58,172 nt of DNA from NCBI GenBank assembly GCA_030829145.1, contig JAURBE010000003.1:1-58172 (forward strand), in the 5' to 3' direction. The DNA is from Verrucomicrobiota bacterium (GTDB lineage: Bacteria > Verrucomicrobiota > Verrucomicrobiia > Opitutales > Coraliomargaritaceae). The notes beneath the pieces are model-generated. The model did not search any database. It had not been told where the DNA came from and saw only the letters and a list, made by a program, of their open reading frames with translations. The position numbers were made by a program, and so were the translations under genes. Below, in pieces: positions 15,853 to 25,563 of the stretch. Position 1 is the first letter of the stretch, and each line of letters starts with the position of its first letter.

Positions 15853-17691
15853 GTGCTAACTTCCGCTAATTTCATAGAGTCGCACTTGATTTATCGATAC
15901 GCAGCAACTATTCTGTTCGTTTTTTTATTGTTGCTTGTGACCGATTCAAATTCCAGCTCATTCGATGTACTCGCACGTTCAAACGTGAATTCTGTTTGGG
16001 GGGCATTGACCATGGAAGTGCTCGCTCGTTTGGGAGTGGAGACGGTGGTTGTTTCGCCGGGGTCGCGCTCAACGCCTTTGACGCTGGCTGCGGAGCGTAA
16101 TCCAAAGTTGGAAGCGGTTTCGATCTTGGATGAGCGTACCGCGGGCTTCTTTGCGGTGGGTTTGGCGAAGCGTACGCACAAGCCAGTGGTATTGGTGTGC
16201 ACTTCGGGCTCGGCAGTAGTGAATTATCATCCTGCAGTGCTGGAGGCTTCGATGTCAGGTACGCCACTGTTGGTATTGACCGCCGATCGGCCTGCGGAGC
16301 TGCGAGATTGCTCGTCGGGACAGACGATTGATCAGTTAAAGATTTTTGGCGATTCAGTGCGTGCGTTTAACGAAATGGCTTTGCCAGAAGTGAGCGTGCC
16401 CTTGTTAGCCTATTTAAGGCAGACCCTGGTGCATGCGGTGAATCGATCCCTACACGGGAATGCCGGACCAGTGCATTTGAATTTTCCATTTCGCGATCCG
16501 TTGGCGCCAAGTATTGATGCAGAACCGATTATTGATGCGCATGTGCTCGAGCTTCAAGCCACAGTGTCGACACGGCCATGCGAATGTATTGGCACCCGAG
16601 TTGGGCTAGATACAGTCGCGTTGGAGCGATTGGCGAGCCACCACAGAGGCATTATCGTGGTCGGCGCCGTGAATCCCCGTGAGGGTGACGAGGCGTTTGC
16701 CGATGCGGTAGCGATGCTTGCCGATAAGTTGGGCTGGCCAGTGTTGAGCGATGTTTTGAATCCATTACGAGGTCACGCTAGCGATTCGACTGCTTTGATC
16801 TGTCATTATGATGCATTTTTGCGTCAGCCGGATCAGCTCGACTCCTTGGCACCCACTGCGATTTTACAGATTGGTGCGTTGCCCACTAGCAAGGTACTAC
16901 GAGGGTGGCTGGGATCGCAGGATGCAGTATCGTTTTTATTGACAGATCGTCCCGTCAATACCGATCCATTACACCGAGTGGCAACACCGTTGTTTGGTCA
17001 GGCGCACGTGCTTGCTGAGGCGATGCATCATTTGAAAACCGATTCTGCTTGGACCGATTCGTGGAGGGCAGTGGAAGCCATGACTGTCGCCAGTATTGAT
17101 TCACAGTTAGAAGCGATAGATGGCTTGTTTGAGGGTAAAGTTGCATGGCTGCTGTCTCGTCATTTACCGGTCGGCACGCCGGTTTTTTTGGCAAGTAGTA
17201 TGAGTGTGCGCTATGCGGAGTATTTCTGGTCTGCAGGTAATCGAGCTTGTCCAATCCAAGCGAATCGTGGTGCGAATGGAATTGATGGTACGCTAGGCAC
17301 TGCATTGGGGATGGCGCACCGTGGCCAGCCTGCGGTGCTATTGACAGGGGATTTGGCATTTTTACACGATAGTAATGCGCTGCTTGCTACTAGAGAATTG
17401 AAGGGCAGCCTAACTGTAGTTTTGGTGAATAATAATGGCGGCGGAATTTTTGAGCACTTGCCAGTTTCAGGCATAGGCGAGGTTTTTGAACGCCACTTCG
17501 CGACGCCGCAATCGGTGCAGTTCGATACGCTCTGCCAAGCCTACGGGGTGGAGTACCTACATGCTGCGACTTGGGACGATTTTTTGACTGCGATTGATGG
17601 CTTACCGGCCGCAGGGGTGCGGGTGATTGAGGTCCGGACAGATCGTAAGGCCGATAAAATGCAACTCAGTCGAGTCTTGGCGGCAGATTAA
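15853..17691 (+). CDS. menD: 2-succinyl-5-enolpyruvyl-6-hydroxy-3-cyclohexene-1-carboxylate synthase
   Basis: MenD is a thiamine-diphosphate enzyme that joins 2-oxoglutarate (after decarboxylation) to isochorismate in menaquinone synthesis. The family's opening is seen as NSVWGALTMEVLARLGVETV, followed by VSPGSRSTPLTLAAERN, DERTAGFFAVGLAK, TSGSAVVNYHPAVLEA and TADRPAELRDC. The ThDP-binding part has RGANGIDGTLGTALGMAHRG and GDLAFLHDSNALL with VVLVNNNGGGIFEHLP. The frame from the GTG at 15853 adds about 44 residues with a hydrophobic stretch (TILFVFLLLLVT) not usual for MenD. A GTG at 15985 would start just before the conserved region, so the true start is uncertain. No other men gene lies in the window. 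Confidence 0.9.
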   Translation: MLTSANFIESHLIYRYAATILFVFLLLLVTDSNSSSFDVLARSNVNSVWGALTMEVLARLGVETVVVSPGSRSTPLTLAAERNPKLEAVSILDERTAGFFAVGLAKRTHKPVVLVCTSGSAVVNYHPAVLEASMSGTPLLVLTADRPAELRDCSSGQTIDQLKIFGDSVRAFNEMALPEVSVPLLAYLRQTLVHAVNRSLHGNAGPVHLNFPFRDPLAPSIDAEPIIDAHVLELQATVSTRPCECIGTRVGLDTVALERLASHHRGIIVVGAVNPREGDEAFADAVAMLADKLGWPVLSDVLNPLRGHASDSTALICHYDAFLRQPDQLDSLAPTAILQIGALPTSKVLRGWLGSQDAVSFLLTDRPVNTDPLHRVATPLFGQAHVLAEAMHHLKTDSAWTDSWRAVEAMTVASIDSQLEAIDGLFEGKVAWLLSRHLPVGTPVFLASSMSVRYAEYFWSAGNRACPIQANRGANGIDGTLGTALGMAHRGQPAVLLTGDLAFLHDSNALLATRELKGSLTVVLVNNNGGGIFEHLPVSGIGEVFERHFATPQSVQFDTLCQAYGVEYLHAATWDDFLTAIDGLPAAGVRVIEVRTDRKADKMQLSRVLAAD

Positions 17692-17779
17692 GCCCACTAG
17701 GAGCCGTTTCACACCTTTCAGCTCTTGCTATCTTAGATAATATAAACGAATTCTAGGTATCCTCTAAATTAGAAGCATT

Positions 17780-19459
17780 ATGGCTAAACCACCGCCTCCA
17801 TTCCATTACCAAAAGCAATTCCCACTCGGTGAGGATCGGTCCGAGTACCGTTTATTGACCAACGAGTTTGTGCAGGCGGTTGATTTTGACGGCGAATTGA
17901 TTTTAAAAGTGCAACCTGAAGCGCTGACTTATTTATCGGAGACTGCGATGAAGGAGATCTCTTTTAAGTTGCGCACGGAGCATCTTGAGAAAGTGGCTGC
18001 AATTCTGGATGATCCAGAAGCGACAGAGAATGATCGTACGATTGCATTGACGATGTTGCGCAATGCCGAAGTGGCGGCGCATGGTGTGCTGCCATTCTGC
18101 CAAGATACCGGCACGGCCATTATTTTAGGTAAGAAGGGCCAGCGTGTCTGGACTGGTGGAGGCGATGAAGCGGCTCTCTCGCAAGGCGTATACAATACTT
18201 ATACTAAGGAGAATTTACGCTATTCGCAGACTGTGCCGCTGAGCATGTATGAGGAAAAAAACACCGGTTGTAATTTGCCTGCGCAGATTGATCTACTTGC
18301 GACTGACAGTGATTCGTATGATTTTCTGTTCGTAGCGAAGGGTGGGGGTTCGGCTAATAAGACATTTCTTTTTCAAGAAACAAAAGCGCTATTGAACCCG
18401 GCCAACCTTGAGAAATTCTGTATTGAAAAAATGGGTACTCTCGGGACTTCGGCATGCCCGCCCTATCACATTGCAATTGTGATTGGTGGTACCTCTGCCG
18501 AAACCACGATGAAGACAGTTAAGCTGGCTTCGACCAAATATTATGACGAGTTGCCTACGGAAGGGAACGAACACGGTCAAGCATTCCGTGATCTGGATCT
18601 CGAAGCTAAGCTGCTCAATTACACACGAAAAATGGGCTACGGCGCTCAGTTTGGTGGTAAATACTTTGCACTCGATGTGCGTGTTGTGCGTTTGCCGCGT
18701 CACGGCGCATCTTGTCCAGTCGGGATTGGTGTGTCCTGCTCGGCGGATCGTAATGTTAAAGCACGTATCGATAAGGACGGGGTTTGGTTGGAAAAGCTCG
18801 AAGATAATCCCGGTCGTTTTATCCCTGATTCTGCTGAAATTATAAAACCAAAAGAAGCCGTGAAGATAGACTTGAATCGTCCCATGGCAGACATCCTAGT
18901 AGAGTTGAGTCAGTATCCAGTGACCACCCCTCTGTCACTTTCAGGCACTATTGTTGTCGCACGAGACAGTGCTCATGCGAAGTTACAGGAGCGCATCGAC
19001 AAGGGCGAAGGGCTTCCCGATTATATTAAAAATCATCCAGTCTATTATGCGGGCCCTGCGAAAACCCCTGCGGGTAAACCATCTGGGTCCTTCGGTCCGA
19101 CAACTGCTGGGCGTATGGATTCGTATGTAGCACCGTTTCAAGCGGCGGGAGGCTCAATGATTATGTTGGCTAAAGGCAATCGCTCGCAGCAAGTCACGGA
19201 TGCTTGTGCAAAATTTGGCGGCTTTTATTTAGGATCCATCGGAGGACCCGCAGCATTGCTTGCCGAGTATAACATCAAGCATGTCGAGTTGCTCGAATAC
19301 CCAGAGCTCGGTATGGAAGCGATTTGGAAGATCGACGTTCAAGACTTCCCTGCGTACATCCTTGTCGATGATAAAGGTAACGACTTCTTCGCAGGCATTC
19401 GAGAAACCTGTGCGAAGTGTGCAGTCGATGCGTTTGATGCGGCGAAAGCTCGCACATAG
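17780..19459 (+). CDS. Class I (iron-sulfur) fumarate hydratase
   Basis: The 559-residue product matches the single-chain, oxygen-sensitive fumarases (FumA/FumB type) that interconvert fumarate and malate in the TCA cycle. Cysteines for the [4Fe-4S] cluster appear in the expected contexts: [40 protein letters not shown] and [16 protein letters not shown]. The C-terminal half carries [20 protein letters not shown] and [20 protein letters not shown], the beta-domain signatures. Length is normal. It stands alone, 88 bases after menD on the same strand; ttdA/ttdB-type tartrate dehydratase is less likely because both domains are on one chain. Confidence 0.93.
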   Translation: MAKPPPPFHYQKQFPLGEDRSEYRLLTNEFVQAVDFDGELILKVQPEALTYLSETAMKEISFKLRTEHLEKVAAILDDPEATENDRTIALTMLRNAEVAAHGVLPFCQDTGTAIILGKKGQRVWTGGGDEAALSQGVYNTYTKENLRYSQTVPLSMYEEKNTGCNLPAQIDLLATDSDSYDFLFVAKGGGSANKTFLFQETKALLNPANLEKFCIEKMGTLGTSACPPYHIAIVIGGTSAETTMKTVKLASTKYYDELPTEGNEHGQAFRDLDLEAKLLNYTRKMGYGAQFGGKYFALDVRVVRLPRHGASCPVGIGVSCSADRNVKARIDKDGVWLEKLEDNPGRFIPDSAEIIKPKEAVKIDLNRPMADILVELSQYPVTTPLSLSGTIVVARDSAHAKLQERIDKGEGLPDYIKNHPVYYAGPAKTPAGKPSGSFGPTTAGRMDSYVAPFQAAGGSMIMLAKGNRSQQVTDACAKFGGFYLGSIGGPAALLAEYNIKHVELLEYPELGMEAIWKIDVQDFPAYILVDDKGNDFFAGIRETCAKCAVDAFDAAKART

Positions 19460-19834
19460 TTAGTTTGAGCCTATTACCTAAAGGCTGATACGCTTGAATC
19501 GGACTTTTTTTATTTATTTGGTTAGCGCGCTTAGGCGACGATCGTGATAATAAGATTATAAAGTTTTGGGTGATGATTGTTATTAAAATTATATTATTTT
19601 AACTGCGTTATTTCAGTTTTAGTTCAATTGCATTACATTGGTAATGACTGCTTGCTTTTTCTTAGAAATAGTAAATAAGGGCAGCTGACTAGAACACATG
19701 TTAACATTCAGAGCGTGGGTAGTCATCAGGGTGAGACGAAAGTATTCAGTTAGGTGATCCAGTCCGAAAGCGGACACTCAAAAGCAAAGAAGCAGTGGGA
19801 TAGCCCAAATAAAGATAAAGAAAAGGAACACATA
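19460..19834 (+). other. Long AT-rich leader region of the RNA-binding protein gene
   Basis: This 375-base stretch holds no convincing gene. It is AT-rich in its first two thirds. A small hairpin (GTCCG, loop AAAG, CGGAC, 19762-19775) lies close to the start of the next gene. Glycine-rich RRM proteins in bacteria are often cold-induced with long leaders, so a structured 5' leader is possible, but I cannot define one or place a promoter with confidence. Confidence 0.35.
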
Positions 19835-20278
19835 ATGGATGCAAAAATGTATGTAGGCAACTTGTCCTACGATGTAACCCAAGAAGAACTCCAAGCACTT
19901 TTCGAAGCGCATGGTGCAGTGAGCGATGTATTCATCGTGAAAGATCGTGAATCTGGCCGCCCTCGTGGCTTCGCTTTCGTGACCATGGAAGAGAAGTCTG
20001 CAATGGATGCAGCAATCGAAGCGCTCAATGGCGAAGAATTTATGGGTCGTAATCTTGCGATCAATGAAGCACGTCCACGCGAAGACCGCCCACGTGGTGG
20101 CGGCGGTGGTGGCGGTGGTGGTTACGGCGGTGGTCGTGGCGGTAACGGCGGTGGCGGTGGTTACGGCGGCGGTGGTCGCGGTGGTGACCGAGGCGGACGT
20201 GGTGGTTACGGCGGCGGACGTGGTGGTGACCGTGGTGGTCGCGGTGGTGATCGTGGCGGTGATCGCGGTGGCTGGTAG
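19835..20278 (+). CDS. Glycine-rich RRM RNA-binding protein
   Basis: The product from the ATG at 19835 is 147 residues. I chose this start because AAGGA lies 8 bases upstream and the RRM begins immediately ([20 protein letters not shown]); an upstream ATG at 19754 would add 27 polar residues without a good ribosome site. One RRM domain covers residues 5-82, with RNP2 MYVGNLSY and RNP1 [10 protein letters not shown]. The remaining third is Gly/Arg-rich repeats ([13 protein letters not shown]-like), an RGG-type tail. Such proteins act as RNA chaperones, often in the cold. The gene has its own terminator. Confidence 0.92.
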   Translation: MDAKMYVGNLSYDVTQEELQALFEAHGAVSDVFIVKDRESGRPRGFAFVTMEEKSAMDAAIEALNGEEFMGRNLAINEARPREDRPRGGGGGGGGGYGGGRGGNGGGGGYGGGGRGGDRGGRGGYGGGRGGDRGGRGGDRGGDRGGW

Positions 20279-20305
20279 TCGCTACTGACTACAGTATTAA
20301 TTTTC

Positions 20306-20336
20306 ACGGGGCTCAGCAATGAGCCCCGTTTTTTTT
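20306..20336 (+). terminator. Rho-independent terminator after the RRM gene
   Basis: ACGGGGCTC (20306-20314), loop AGCAAT, GAGCCCCGT (20321-20329), then an uninterrupted T-run to 20336. A nine-base perfect stem with eight T residues is a textbook intrinsic terminator. Confidence 0.95.
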
Positions 20337-20392
20337 GCTTTCATGCTTTCGGCTACTACTAAACCAGATACAAGAGCATGAGATGAACACCG

Positions 20393-21244
20393 TTATCCAA
20401 TATAGGCAGATTGCAGGAGTGTCTTTAAGCGCTCAACATCCGCGCATGAGGTCTTGGCGATAAAGCCACGAACGTGGGTGAAATGGACGTCGGGTTGACC
20501 GTCGAGTTTGGTGAATTCCATACGTTGGTTGTCGCTGAATCGGCGCATTCCATATCCTTGGCCGCGGCTGTCGGGGTAAACCAGTGCCAAGATCTCTTCT
20601 TCAAGACCGAGGTGTTGGACATGATAACCTAGGCCAGAGGAGGCTTCATCTGGCAGTGGTTCGGTGCGGGGCATGAAGAGTGCCTTGAAGCCATCAAGTT
20701 CCCAGACTTCGGCATGTTGCGCCACAAAGTCCAAGCGGCTCCGTAGGTTGCACACATAGTTGACCAGATCTTGCCCGATCATGTGCATGATCTCCCAAAT
20801 CGGTTCCCCAGGCTTGTGTTCGGTTTGGCTGGCGAAGCGCCGTAGAATGGTAATGTCCAAGGGTGAGTTAAGCTTGCCCAAGGTGTCACGTTCCATGCCG
20901 AGCCATTCAGCGGTGTCATTCGGGCCACGGCAGTCGAACCATTCCGCGACTTCCAGCCAGCTACAGAATTCTTTGGAGTCTTCGTAGATGCCAAGGTGTT
21001 GTAGCACGAGTGACAGGGCACAAGTCGGCACCATATCGCGCGGAAATTGGTGGTGATCAAAGTTATTACGTTCAGGGGCGTGCTCGCCGCCGACATCAAG
21101 CACGGCAGTGTTAGTGTCGGCCAGATCTACTTCGGTGGGCTCACGCCGTTCGATCCTTACCGGTGATTTTGTGAGCAGTACTGCGCACGCGAGAAAGTCG
21201 TCTTTATGGGCTCCGCCCGGGTGAGTGATAATTGATGTTAGCAT
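20393..21244 (-). CDS. MYG1-like (UPF0160) DHH-superfamily hydrolase
   Basis: The 283-residue product resembles MYG1 proteins, a DHH-phosphoesterase relative with nuclease activity shown for eukaryotic members. It has THPGGAHKDDFLACAVLL at residues 7-24 (in place of the usual T-H-x-G-x-F-H-x-D-E), AVLDVGGEHAPERNNFDHHQ with the DHH motif near residues 62-64, and a C-terminal SSGLGYHVQHLGLEEEILAL. Eukaryotic MYG1 acts on RNA; the bacterial role is not established. The gene runs opposite to the RRM gene and in the same direction as EF-G, but with the EF-G terminator between them. Confidence 0.75.
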   Translation of the reverse strand: MLTSIITHPGGAHKDDFLACAVLLTKSPVRIERREPTEVDLADTNTAVLDVGGEHAPERNNFDHHQFPRDMVPTCALSLVLQHLGIYEDSKEFCSWLEVAEWFDCRGPNDTAEWLGMERDTLGKLNSPLDITILRRFASQTEHKPGEPIWEIMHMIGQDLVNYVCNLRSRLDFVAQHAEVWELDGFKALFMPRTEPLPDEASSGLGYHVQHLGLEEEILALVYPDSRGQGYGMRRFSDNQRMEFTKLDGQPDVHFTHVRGFIAKTSCADVERLKTLLQSAYIG

Positions 21245-21273
21245 TCATGCGAAGTTGGAACATCGATGGTCGA

Positions 21274-21290
21274 ACGTCCAACTTTGAATG
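21274..21290 (+). repeat. Short intergenic repeat, copy 1
   Basis: ACGTCCAACTTTGAATG occurs here, next to a 5' gene end, and again with one mismatch at 56491-56507 (ACGTCGAACTTTGAATG), also beside a gene start. The two may be fragments of a dispersed intergenic repeat family. Confidence 0.35.
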
Positions 21291-21341
21291 ATGGTATTTG
21301 ACTGGATTTTAGTGCGAGCTCTTCAGCCGACTGGTAAATAC

Positions 21342-21375
21342 AAAAAAGTCCCCGCTCTTTCGAGTCGGGGACTTT
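21342..21375 (-). terminator. Intrinsic terminator for the EF-G gene
   Basis: Read on the - strand the sequence gives AAGTCCCCG plus a short extension, a small loop, then CGGGGACTT and a run of six T. The stem AGTCCCCG/CGGGGACT is perfect with one bulged base near the loop. It lies 77 bases after the EF-G stop and can also act weakly on the other strand. Confidence 0.9.
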
Positions 21376-21451
21376 GTTTAAATAGGACTAGTGATCATCC
21401 GTCTCCACCCTCAGGTTTCAACGTTCTATCTTCAAGTCTCAGTGCAACGTA

Positions 21452-23566
21452 CTACTTACGCTTTGCAGCTTCGCGCTCTTCAGCTTCTTTGATGACTTGG
21501 TCAGCAACGTTACGAGGAGTGGAAGCATAGTGGGAGAACTCCATGGAGAACTGGCCACGACCAGATGTCATTGTGCGGAGCGCACCGATGTAGCCGAACA
21601 TTTCGGATAGTGGTGCGTCAGCCTTAATGCGAATACCGCCATTGTTGGTAGGCTCTTGAGTCTTGATCATACCACGACGACGATTCATGTCGCCGATCAC
21701 GTCACCCATTTTGTCTTCCGTGCAGAAAACGTCGAGTTTCATGATGGGCTCAAGGATTTCAGCACCCGCCTTAGGCATCGATTGGCGATAGGCAGCTCTA
21801 GAAGCGATTTCGAAGGCAACCGCCGAAGAGTCAACCGCGTGGAATGCACCATCATCGAGAGTGACTTTGAAGTCCAAGCAAGGGTAGCCCGCAAGCACAC
21901 CTTTTTCGGTGGATGTCTTAAAGCCCTTCTCAACTGCAGGCCAGAACTCGCGGGGTACATTACCACCAACAACCTTAGACTCGAACTCGAAGCCTGAACC
22001 AGGCTCAAGCGGCTCAATGGTGTATTCGATCTTAGCGAACTGTCCAGAACCACCGGATTGCTTCTTGTGTGTGTATGTGTCGGAAACGGTTTGTGTGACG
22101 CCCTCACGGTAGGCAACTTGTGGCTTCCCAATGATAGCCTCAACGCCATAGGTGCGCTTCAGGATGTCGACTTTAATATCGAGGTGAAGTTCGCCCATAC
22201 CCTTAAGGATGGTTTCGCCTGAGTCTTCGTCTGTTTCAACGATGAAAGTCGGATCCTCGGCAACCATCTTACCAATCGCAGTACCCATTTTCTCAGCGTT
22301 ACCTTGATCCTTCGGCTTAATTGCGATGGAGATGACAGGCTCTGGGAATACCATCGGCTCGAGTGTCGCTGGGTGAGCTGGGTCACAGAGCGTGTGACCT
22401 GTTTGCACCGATTTCATACCCAAGAGGGCAACGATGTCACCTGCTTGAGCAGAATCAACTTCAGTGCGCTCGTCAGCGTGCATTTCGATGATGCGGCCAA
22501 TGCGCTCTGTCTTACCAGTAAAGGTGTTGAGAACGTTGGTGCCCTTGGCAAGCTTACCCGAGTAAATACGGGTGAAAGTCAGTGCGCCGTATTTATCGTC
22601 CATGATCTTGAACGCAAGTGCACGGAGTGGTTTGTTGACATCAACAGTCGCAAATTCACCGGTTTCTTCACCTTCAGCATTCACTTCAGGCTGAGGCTTG
22701 ACCTCGGTTGGAGAGGGTAAGTAATCGACAACTGCATCGAGCACGTTTTGCACACCCTTGTTTTTGAAGGACGAACCACAGTAAGTAGGGAAGAAGTCAA
22801 GATTGATGGTGCCCTTGCGGATGCACTTCTTAAGTGTCTCAAGGCTTGGCTCGTTACCTTCCAAGTAGGCTTCCATTGCCTCTTCGTCTTGCTCAACAGC
22901 AGTTTCGATAAGTGCCTCACGGTATTCTTCGACCTTGTCGACCATGTCTGCAGGAACGTCTAGCTTTTGATACGCCATAGGATCACCTGTTTCATCCCAT
23001 ACCCATGCTGTACGTGTGAGCAGATCAACGACACCCTGGAGTTCGCTTTCGATGCCGATTGGGAGCACCATGACGAGTGGATTTGCACCCAGGATATTTT
23101 TGACTTGGTCGACTACCTTGTAGAAATCAGCGCCGATACGGTCGAGCTTGTTGACATAGATCAAACGTGAAACTTCAGAGTCATTGGCGTAGCGCCAGTT
23201 AGTCTCAGACTGAGGCTCCACACCACCCGAACCACAGAAAACACCGACGCCACCGTCGAGTACCTTCAATGAGCGATACACTTCAACCGTGAAATCAACG
23301 TGGCCAGGCGTGTCAATGATGTTGAAGCGGTGCGAATCATATTGCTGCTCTGAACCAGGCCAGAAACAAGTCGTCGCTGCAGACTGGATGGTGATGCCGC
23401 GCTCTTGCTCTTGTTCCATGAAGTCAGTCGTCGCAGCACCATCGTGCACTTCGCCCAACTTGTGGATTTTACCAGTGAGCTTCAAAATACGCTCGGTTGT
23501 CGTTGTTTTACCAGCATCCACGTGTGCGAAGATACCAATGTTTCTGTATTTTGATAGGTCGGTCAT
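21452..23566 (-). CDS. fusA: Elongation factor G, paralog-like type
   Basis: From the ATG at 23566 the product is 704 residues, normal for EF-G. I chose this start because [20 protein letters not shown] fits the family N-terminus, while the frame upstream does not. GTPase motifs are intact: [15 protein letters not shown] (P-loop), [27 protein letters not shown] and VNKLDRIGA. Domains II-V follow, with [20 protein letters not shown] and [10 protein letters not shown] at the end. Features such as [20 protein letters not shown] and [14 protein letters not shown] resemble the second EF-G seen in some Gammaproteobacteria more than the copy in the str operon; this is from memory. It stands alone, without rpsL, rpsG or tuf. 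Confidence 0.92.
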   Translation of the reverse strand: MTDLSKYRNIGIFAHVDAGKTTTTERILKLTGKIHKLGEVHDGAATTDFMEQEQERGITIQSAATTCFWPGSEQQYDSHRFNIIDTPGHVDFTVEVYRSLKVLDGGVGVFCGSGGVEPQSETNWRYANDSEVSRLIYVNKLDRIGADFYKVVDQVKNILGANPLVMVLPIGIESELQGVVDLLTRTAWVWDETGDPMAYQKLDVPADMVDKVEEYREALIETAVEQDEEAMEAYLEGNEPSLETLKKCIRKGTINLDFFPTYCGSSFKNKGVQNVLDAVVDYLPSPTEVKPQPEVNAEGEETGEFATVDVNKPLRALAFKIMDDKYGALTFTRIYSGKLAKGTNVLNTFTGKTERIGRIIEMHADERTEVDSAQAGDIVALLGMKSVQTGHTLCDPAHPATLEPMVFPEPVISIAIKPKDQGNAEKMGTAIGKMVAEDPTFIVETDEDSGETILKGMGELHLDIKVDILKRTYGVEAIIGKPQVAYREGVTQTVSDTYTHKKQSGGSGQFAKIEYTIEPLEPGSGFEFESKVVGGNVPREFWPAVEKGFKTSTEKGVLAGYPCLDFKVTLDDGAFHAVDSSAVAFEIASRAAYRQSMPKAGAEILEPIMKLDVFCTEDKMGDVIGDMNRRRGMIKTQEPTNNGGIRIKADAPLSEMFGYIGALRTMTSGRGQFSMEFSHYASTPRNVADQVIKEAEEREAAKRK

Positions 23567-23984
23567 GATCTTATCTGATTTATTTAGAGTTATGTTTTCT
23601 ATTTGAACTGAAGGGCTTTGGAGACGCGAGAAATGCCCACATAGATCCAAAAAAGAGGCGGAGATTAGGGCTCATTTTAATTACTGCAAGGCTAGAAAAT
23701 AGTGGATTTTTACCTCTGTAAGAGGAACTTTTATGCAGAGCTGTGGTGAGACGCTCTTGGTTCGCAGCATTTTGAGCGCTTGATTATGTTGTTTCACATT
23801 CCATTCACTCGTCTAAAAGGAGAAGGTTTTATAAAATGCACTACATGACTCTGCTTGTATTAACGACACAATGTTCTAATTTAAAAGATAAGTGATCAGT
23901 ACGACCGAGTTGTGAAACAAAGTTATACTTGCCCTTGATTGCCTTGCAGAGCCATGTGGATCGGAGGCATTATATAATTTCATC
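23567..23984. other. Divergent intergenic region between EF-G and the SDR gene
   Basis: About 420 bases separate the EF-G start from the next + strand gene. AGGAG followed by an ATG (23836) opens a frame of only 19 codons, which I do not call a gene. TATAAT at 23973-23978 lies only seven bases before the TTG start of the next gene, which would give an mRNA with practically no leader. GGAGG at 23963-23967 is too far from that start to act as a ribosome site. Confidence 0.4.
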
Positions 23985-25430
23985 TTGATCGTGCTAAATT
24001 CTGAAACAACACAAAAGCCGCTAGTCGCCGTCTCTGGAGCGAGTGGTTTTGTGGGCACACACCTACGCGCGGAGTTGGCTGATGTATTTGAATTTCGAGC
24101 CCTGTCGCGCAGTGCCAGTGCGGTTGAGCAGAATGCGCATGATAGCGGCACCCAGTGGCGGCAGTGCGACCTGTATTCATTGCCACAAGTGACAAATGCC
24201 TTGGAAGGCTGTGAGTATGCATTTTATTTGGTCCATTCAATGGCTCCTTCGAGTCGATTGATGCAAAGCGATTTTGAAGATACTGATTTATTGCTGGCGG
24301 ATAATTTTGTGCGGGGTGCTGAAGCGGCTAGGGTAAAGCATATTATCTATTTGAGCGGTCTGTTGCCGGATGGTGATGAGGGGCTATCGCCGCATTTACG
24401 AAGTCGGCGCGAGGTGGAGGAGGTTTTGCGGTCTCGCTCAGTGACCGTGACGGTGTTACGTGCAGGCTTAATTTTTGGTTCTGGAGGCTCGTCATTTTCG
24501 ATGTTGATTAACTTGGTGCGCCGCCTGCCAATCATGCTTTTGCCAGCGTGGACCGGTTCGATGACGCATACCGTTGATATTTTAAATGTCTGTCAGGCGT
24601 TTCGCTTATGTTTAGAAGAGGCATCGTTTGCTGGTGGTATCTATGATTTAGGAGGACATACCCCGATGACTTACAGGGAGTTGATATTTAAAACGGGTGC
24701 CTTGTTGAACCGTCCAGTCAGAGCCCTTGATTTACCAGTAAATTGCTTTGCGTTTTCGAAGCATTGGGTGGCGTTATTTGGTGGCGTAGCGACGACGCTA
24801 GTGGGACCGTTACAAGAGAGCTTACAGCATGATTTAAAAGCGAAGCCGAATCCGCTGCTGGATTGTATGGCGGGCGATTTCATTAGCTTCGAGGAGTCGT
24901 TTGCCAAGGCGGTGGATGCAGCGGGGCGTCCTCGACCAAACCCACGCAGCCAGACACAGTTGGCTGATAAGCGAGTGATCAAGCGTGCGCGTCGTGTGCG
25001 CTCTGTGCAGCGTATGGCGTATTCAGATGAATGGACTGCCGCGACTGTGACTCGCGAATATGGCTTGTGGTTGAGTCGCCGTTTTCGAGGGCTTTTAAGC
25101 GTGGATACCAATGAGCAGGGGGTTGTGCGTTTTCTAGTAGGTGGAGTGAAGCTGTGTCTACTAGAGCTGACGCCGACTCCTTTTAGTGAAGATGCAGAGC
25201 GATGTGCATTCTATATCACCGGTGGTTGTTTATCTCGGCGCGTTGATCCACCAGGCCGCTTGGAGTTTCGAGTGGTGAAATCACGAAATTGTGTGGTGGC
25301 ATCGATTCATGGTTTTGCACCGACACTGCCGTGGTGGTTGTATGCAAATACACAAGCGTTGGCACACTTGATGGTCATGCGTGCGTTTGGCCAACATTTG
25401 AGCCGTATCGCGCTACGTGCGCGCAAGTAG
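23985..25430 (+). CDS. NAD(P)-binding SDR-family protein with C-terminal DUF2867-like domain
   Basis: The 481-residue product starts with a Rossmann fold, VAVSGASGFVGTHLRAEL (residues 14-31), then CEYAFYLVHSMAP, HIIYLSGLLPDGD and VTVTVLRAGLIFGSGGSS. These are hallmarks of the NmrA-like/atypical SDR proteins with an SDR-DUF2867 layout. The C-terminal 150 residues (from about VQRMAYSDEWTAATVTREYG) look like a START-fold/DUF2867-type domain ending in TLPWWLYANTQALAHLMVMR. Function is unknown; related proteins are annotated as oxidoreductases or nucleoside-diphosphate-sugar epimerase-like. The start is TTG at 23985 or GTG at 23991; neither has a ribosome site. Confidence 0.75.
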   Translation: MIVLNSETTQKPLVAVSGASGFVGTHLRAELADVFEFRALSRSASAVEQNAHDSGTQWRQCDLYSLPQVTNALEGCEYAFYLVHSMAPSSRLMQSDFEDTDLLLADNFVRGAEAARVKHIIYLSGLLPDGDEGLSPHLRSRREVEEVLRSRSVTVTVLRAGLIFGSGGSSFSMLINLVRRLPIMLLPAWTGSMTHTVDILNVCQAFRLCLEEASFAGGIYDLGGHTPMTYRELIFKTGALLNRPVRALDLPVNCFAFSKHWVALFGGVATTLVGPLQESLQHDLKAKPNPLLDCMAGDFISFEESFAKAVDAAGRPRPNPRSQTQLADKRVIKRARRVRSVQRMAYSDEWTAATVTREYGLWLSRRFRGLLSVDTNEQGVVRFLVGGVKLCLLELTPTPFSEDAERCAFYITGGCLSRRVDPPGRLEFRVVKSRNCVVASIHGFAPTLPWWLYANTQALAHLMVMRAFGQHLSRIALRARK

Positions 25431-25563
25431 GCGTAATCTTTGGCGATTCCGTTTACGTCGATGAGCTGGCATCGTGTGGTGTAGATGTGAATCGTGTTTA
25501 TTTTGGTTTGCGCAACTGCCGGGAAGTCTTTGTTTTCCTCTGTTTTCCAAATTGTTCAGACTG

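Noticed and set aside
20007-20288. 93-codon frame rich in Val/Ala over the RRM protein's glycine repeats
   Set aside because: It is a shadow of the GGT/GGC-rich repeat read in another frame.
23836-23895. 19-codon open frame with an AGGAG site upstream of the SDR gene
   Set aside because: Too short to support without conservation; it may be chance in an AT-rich gap.
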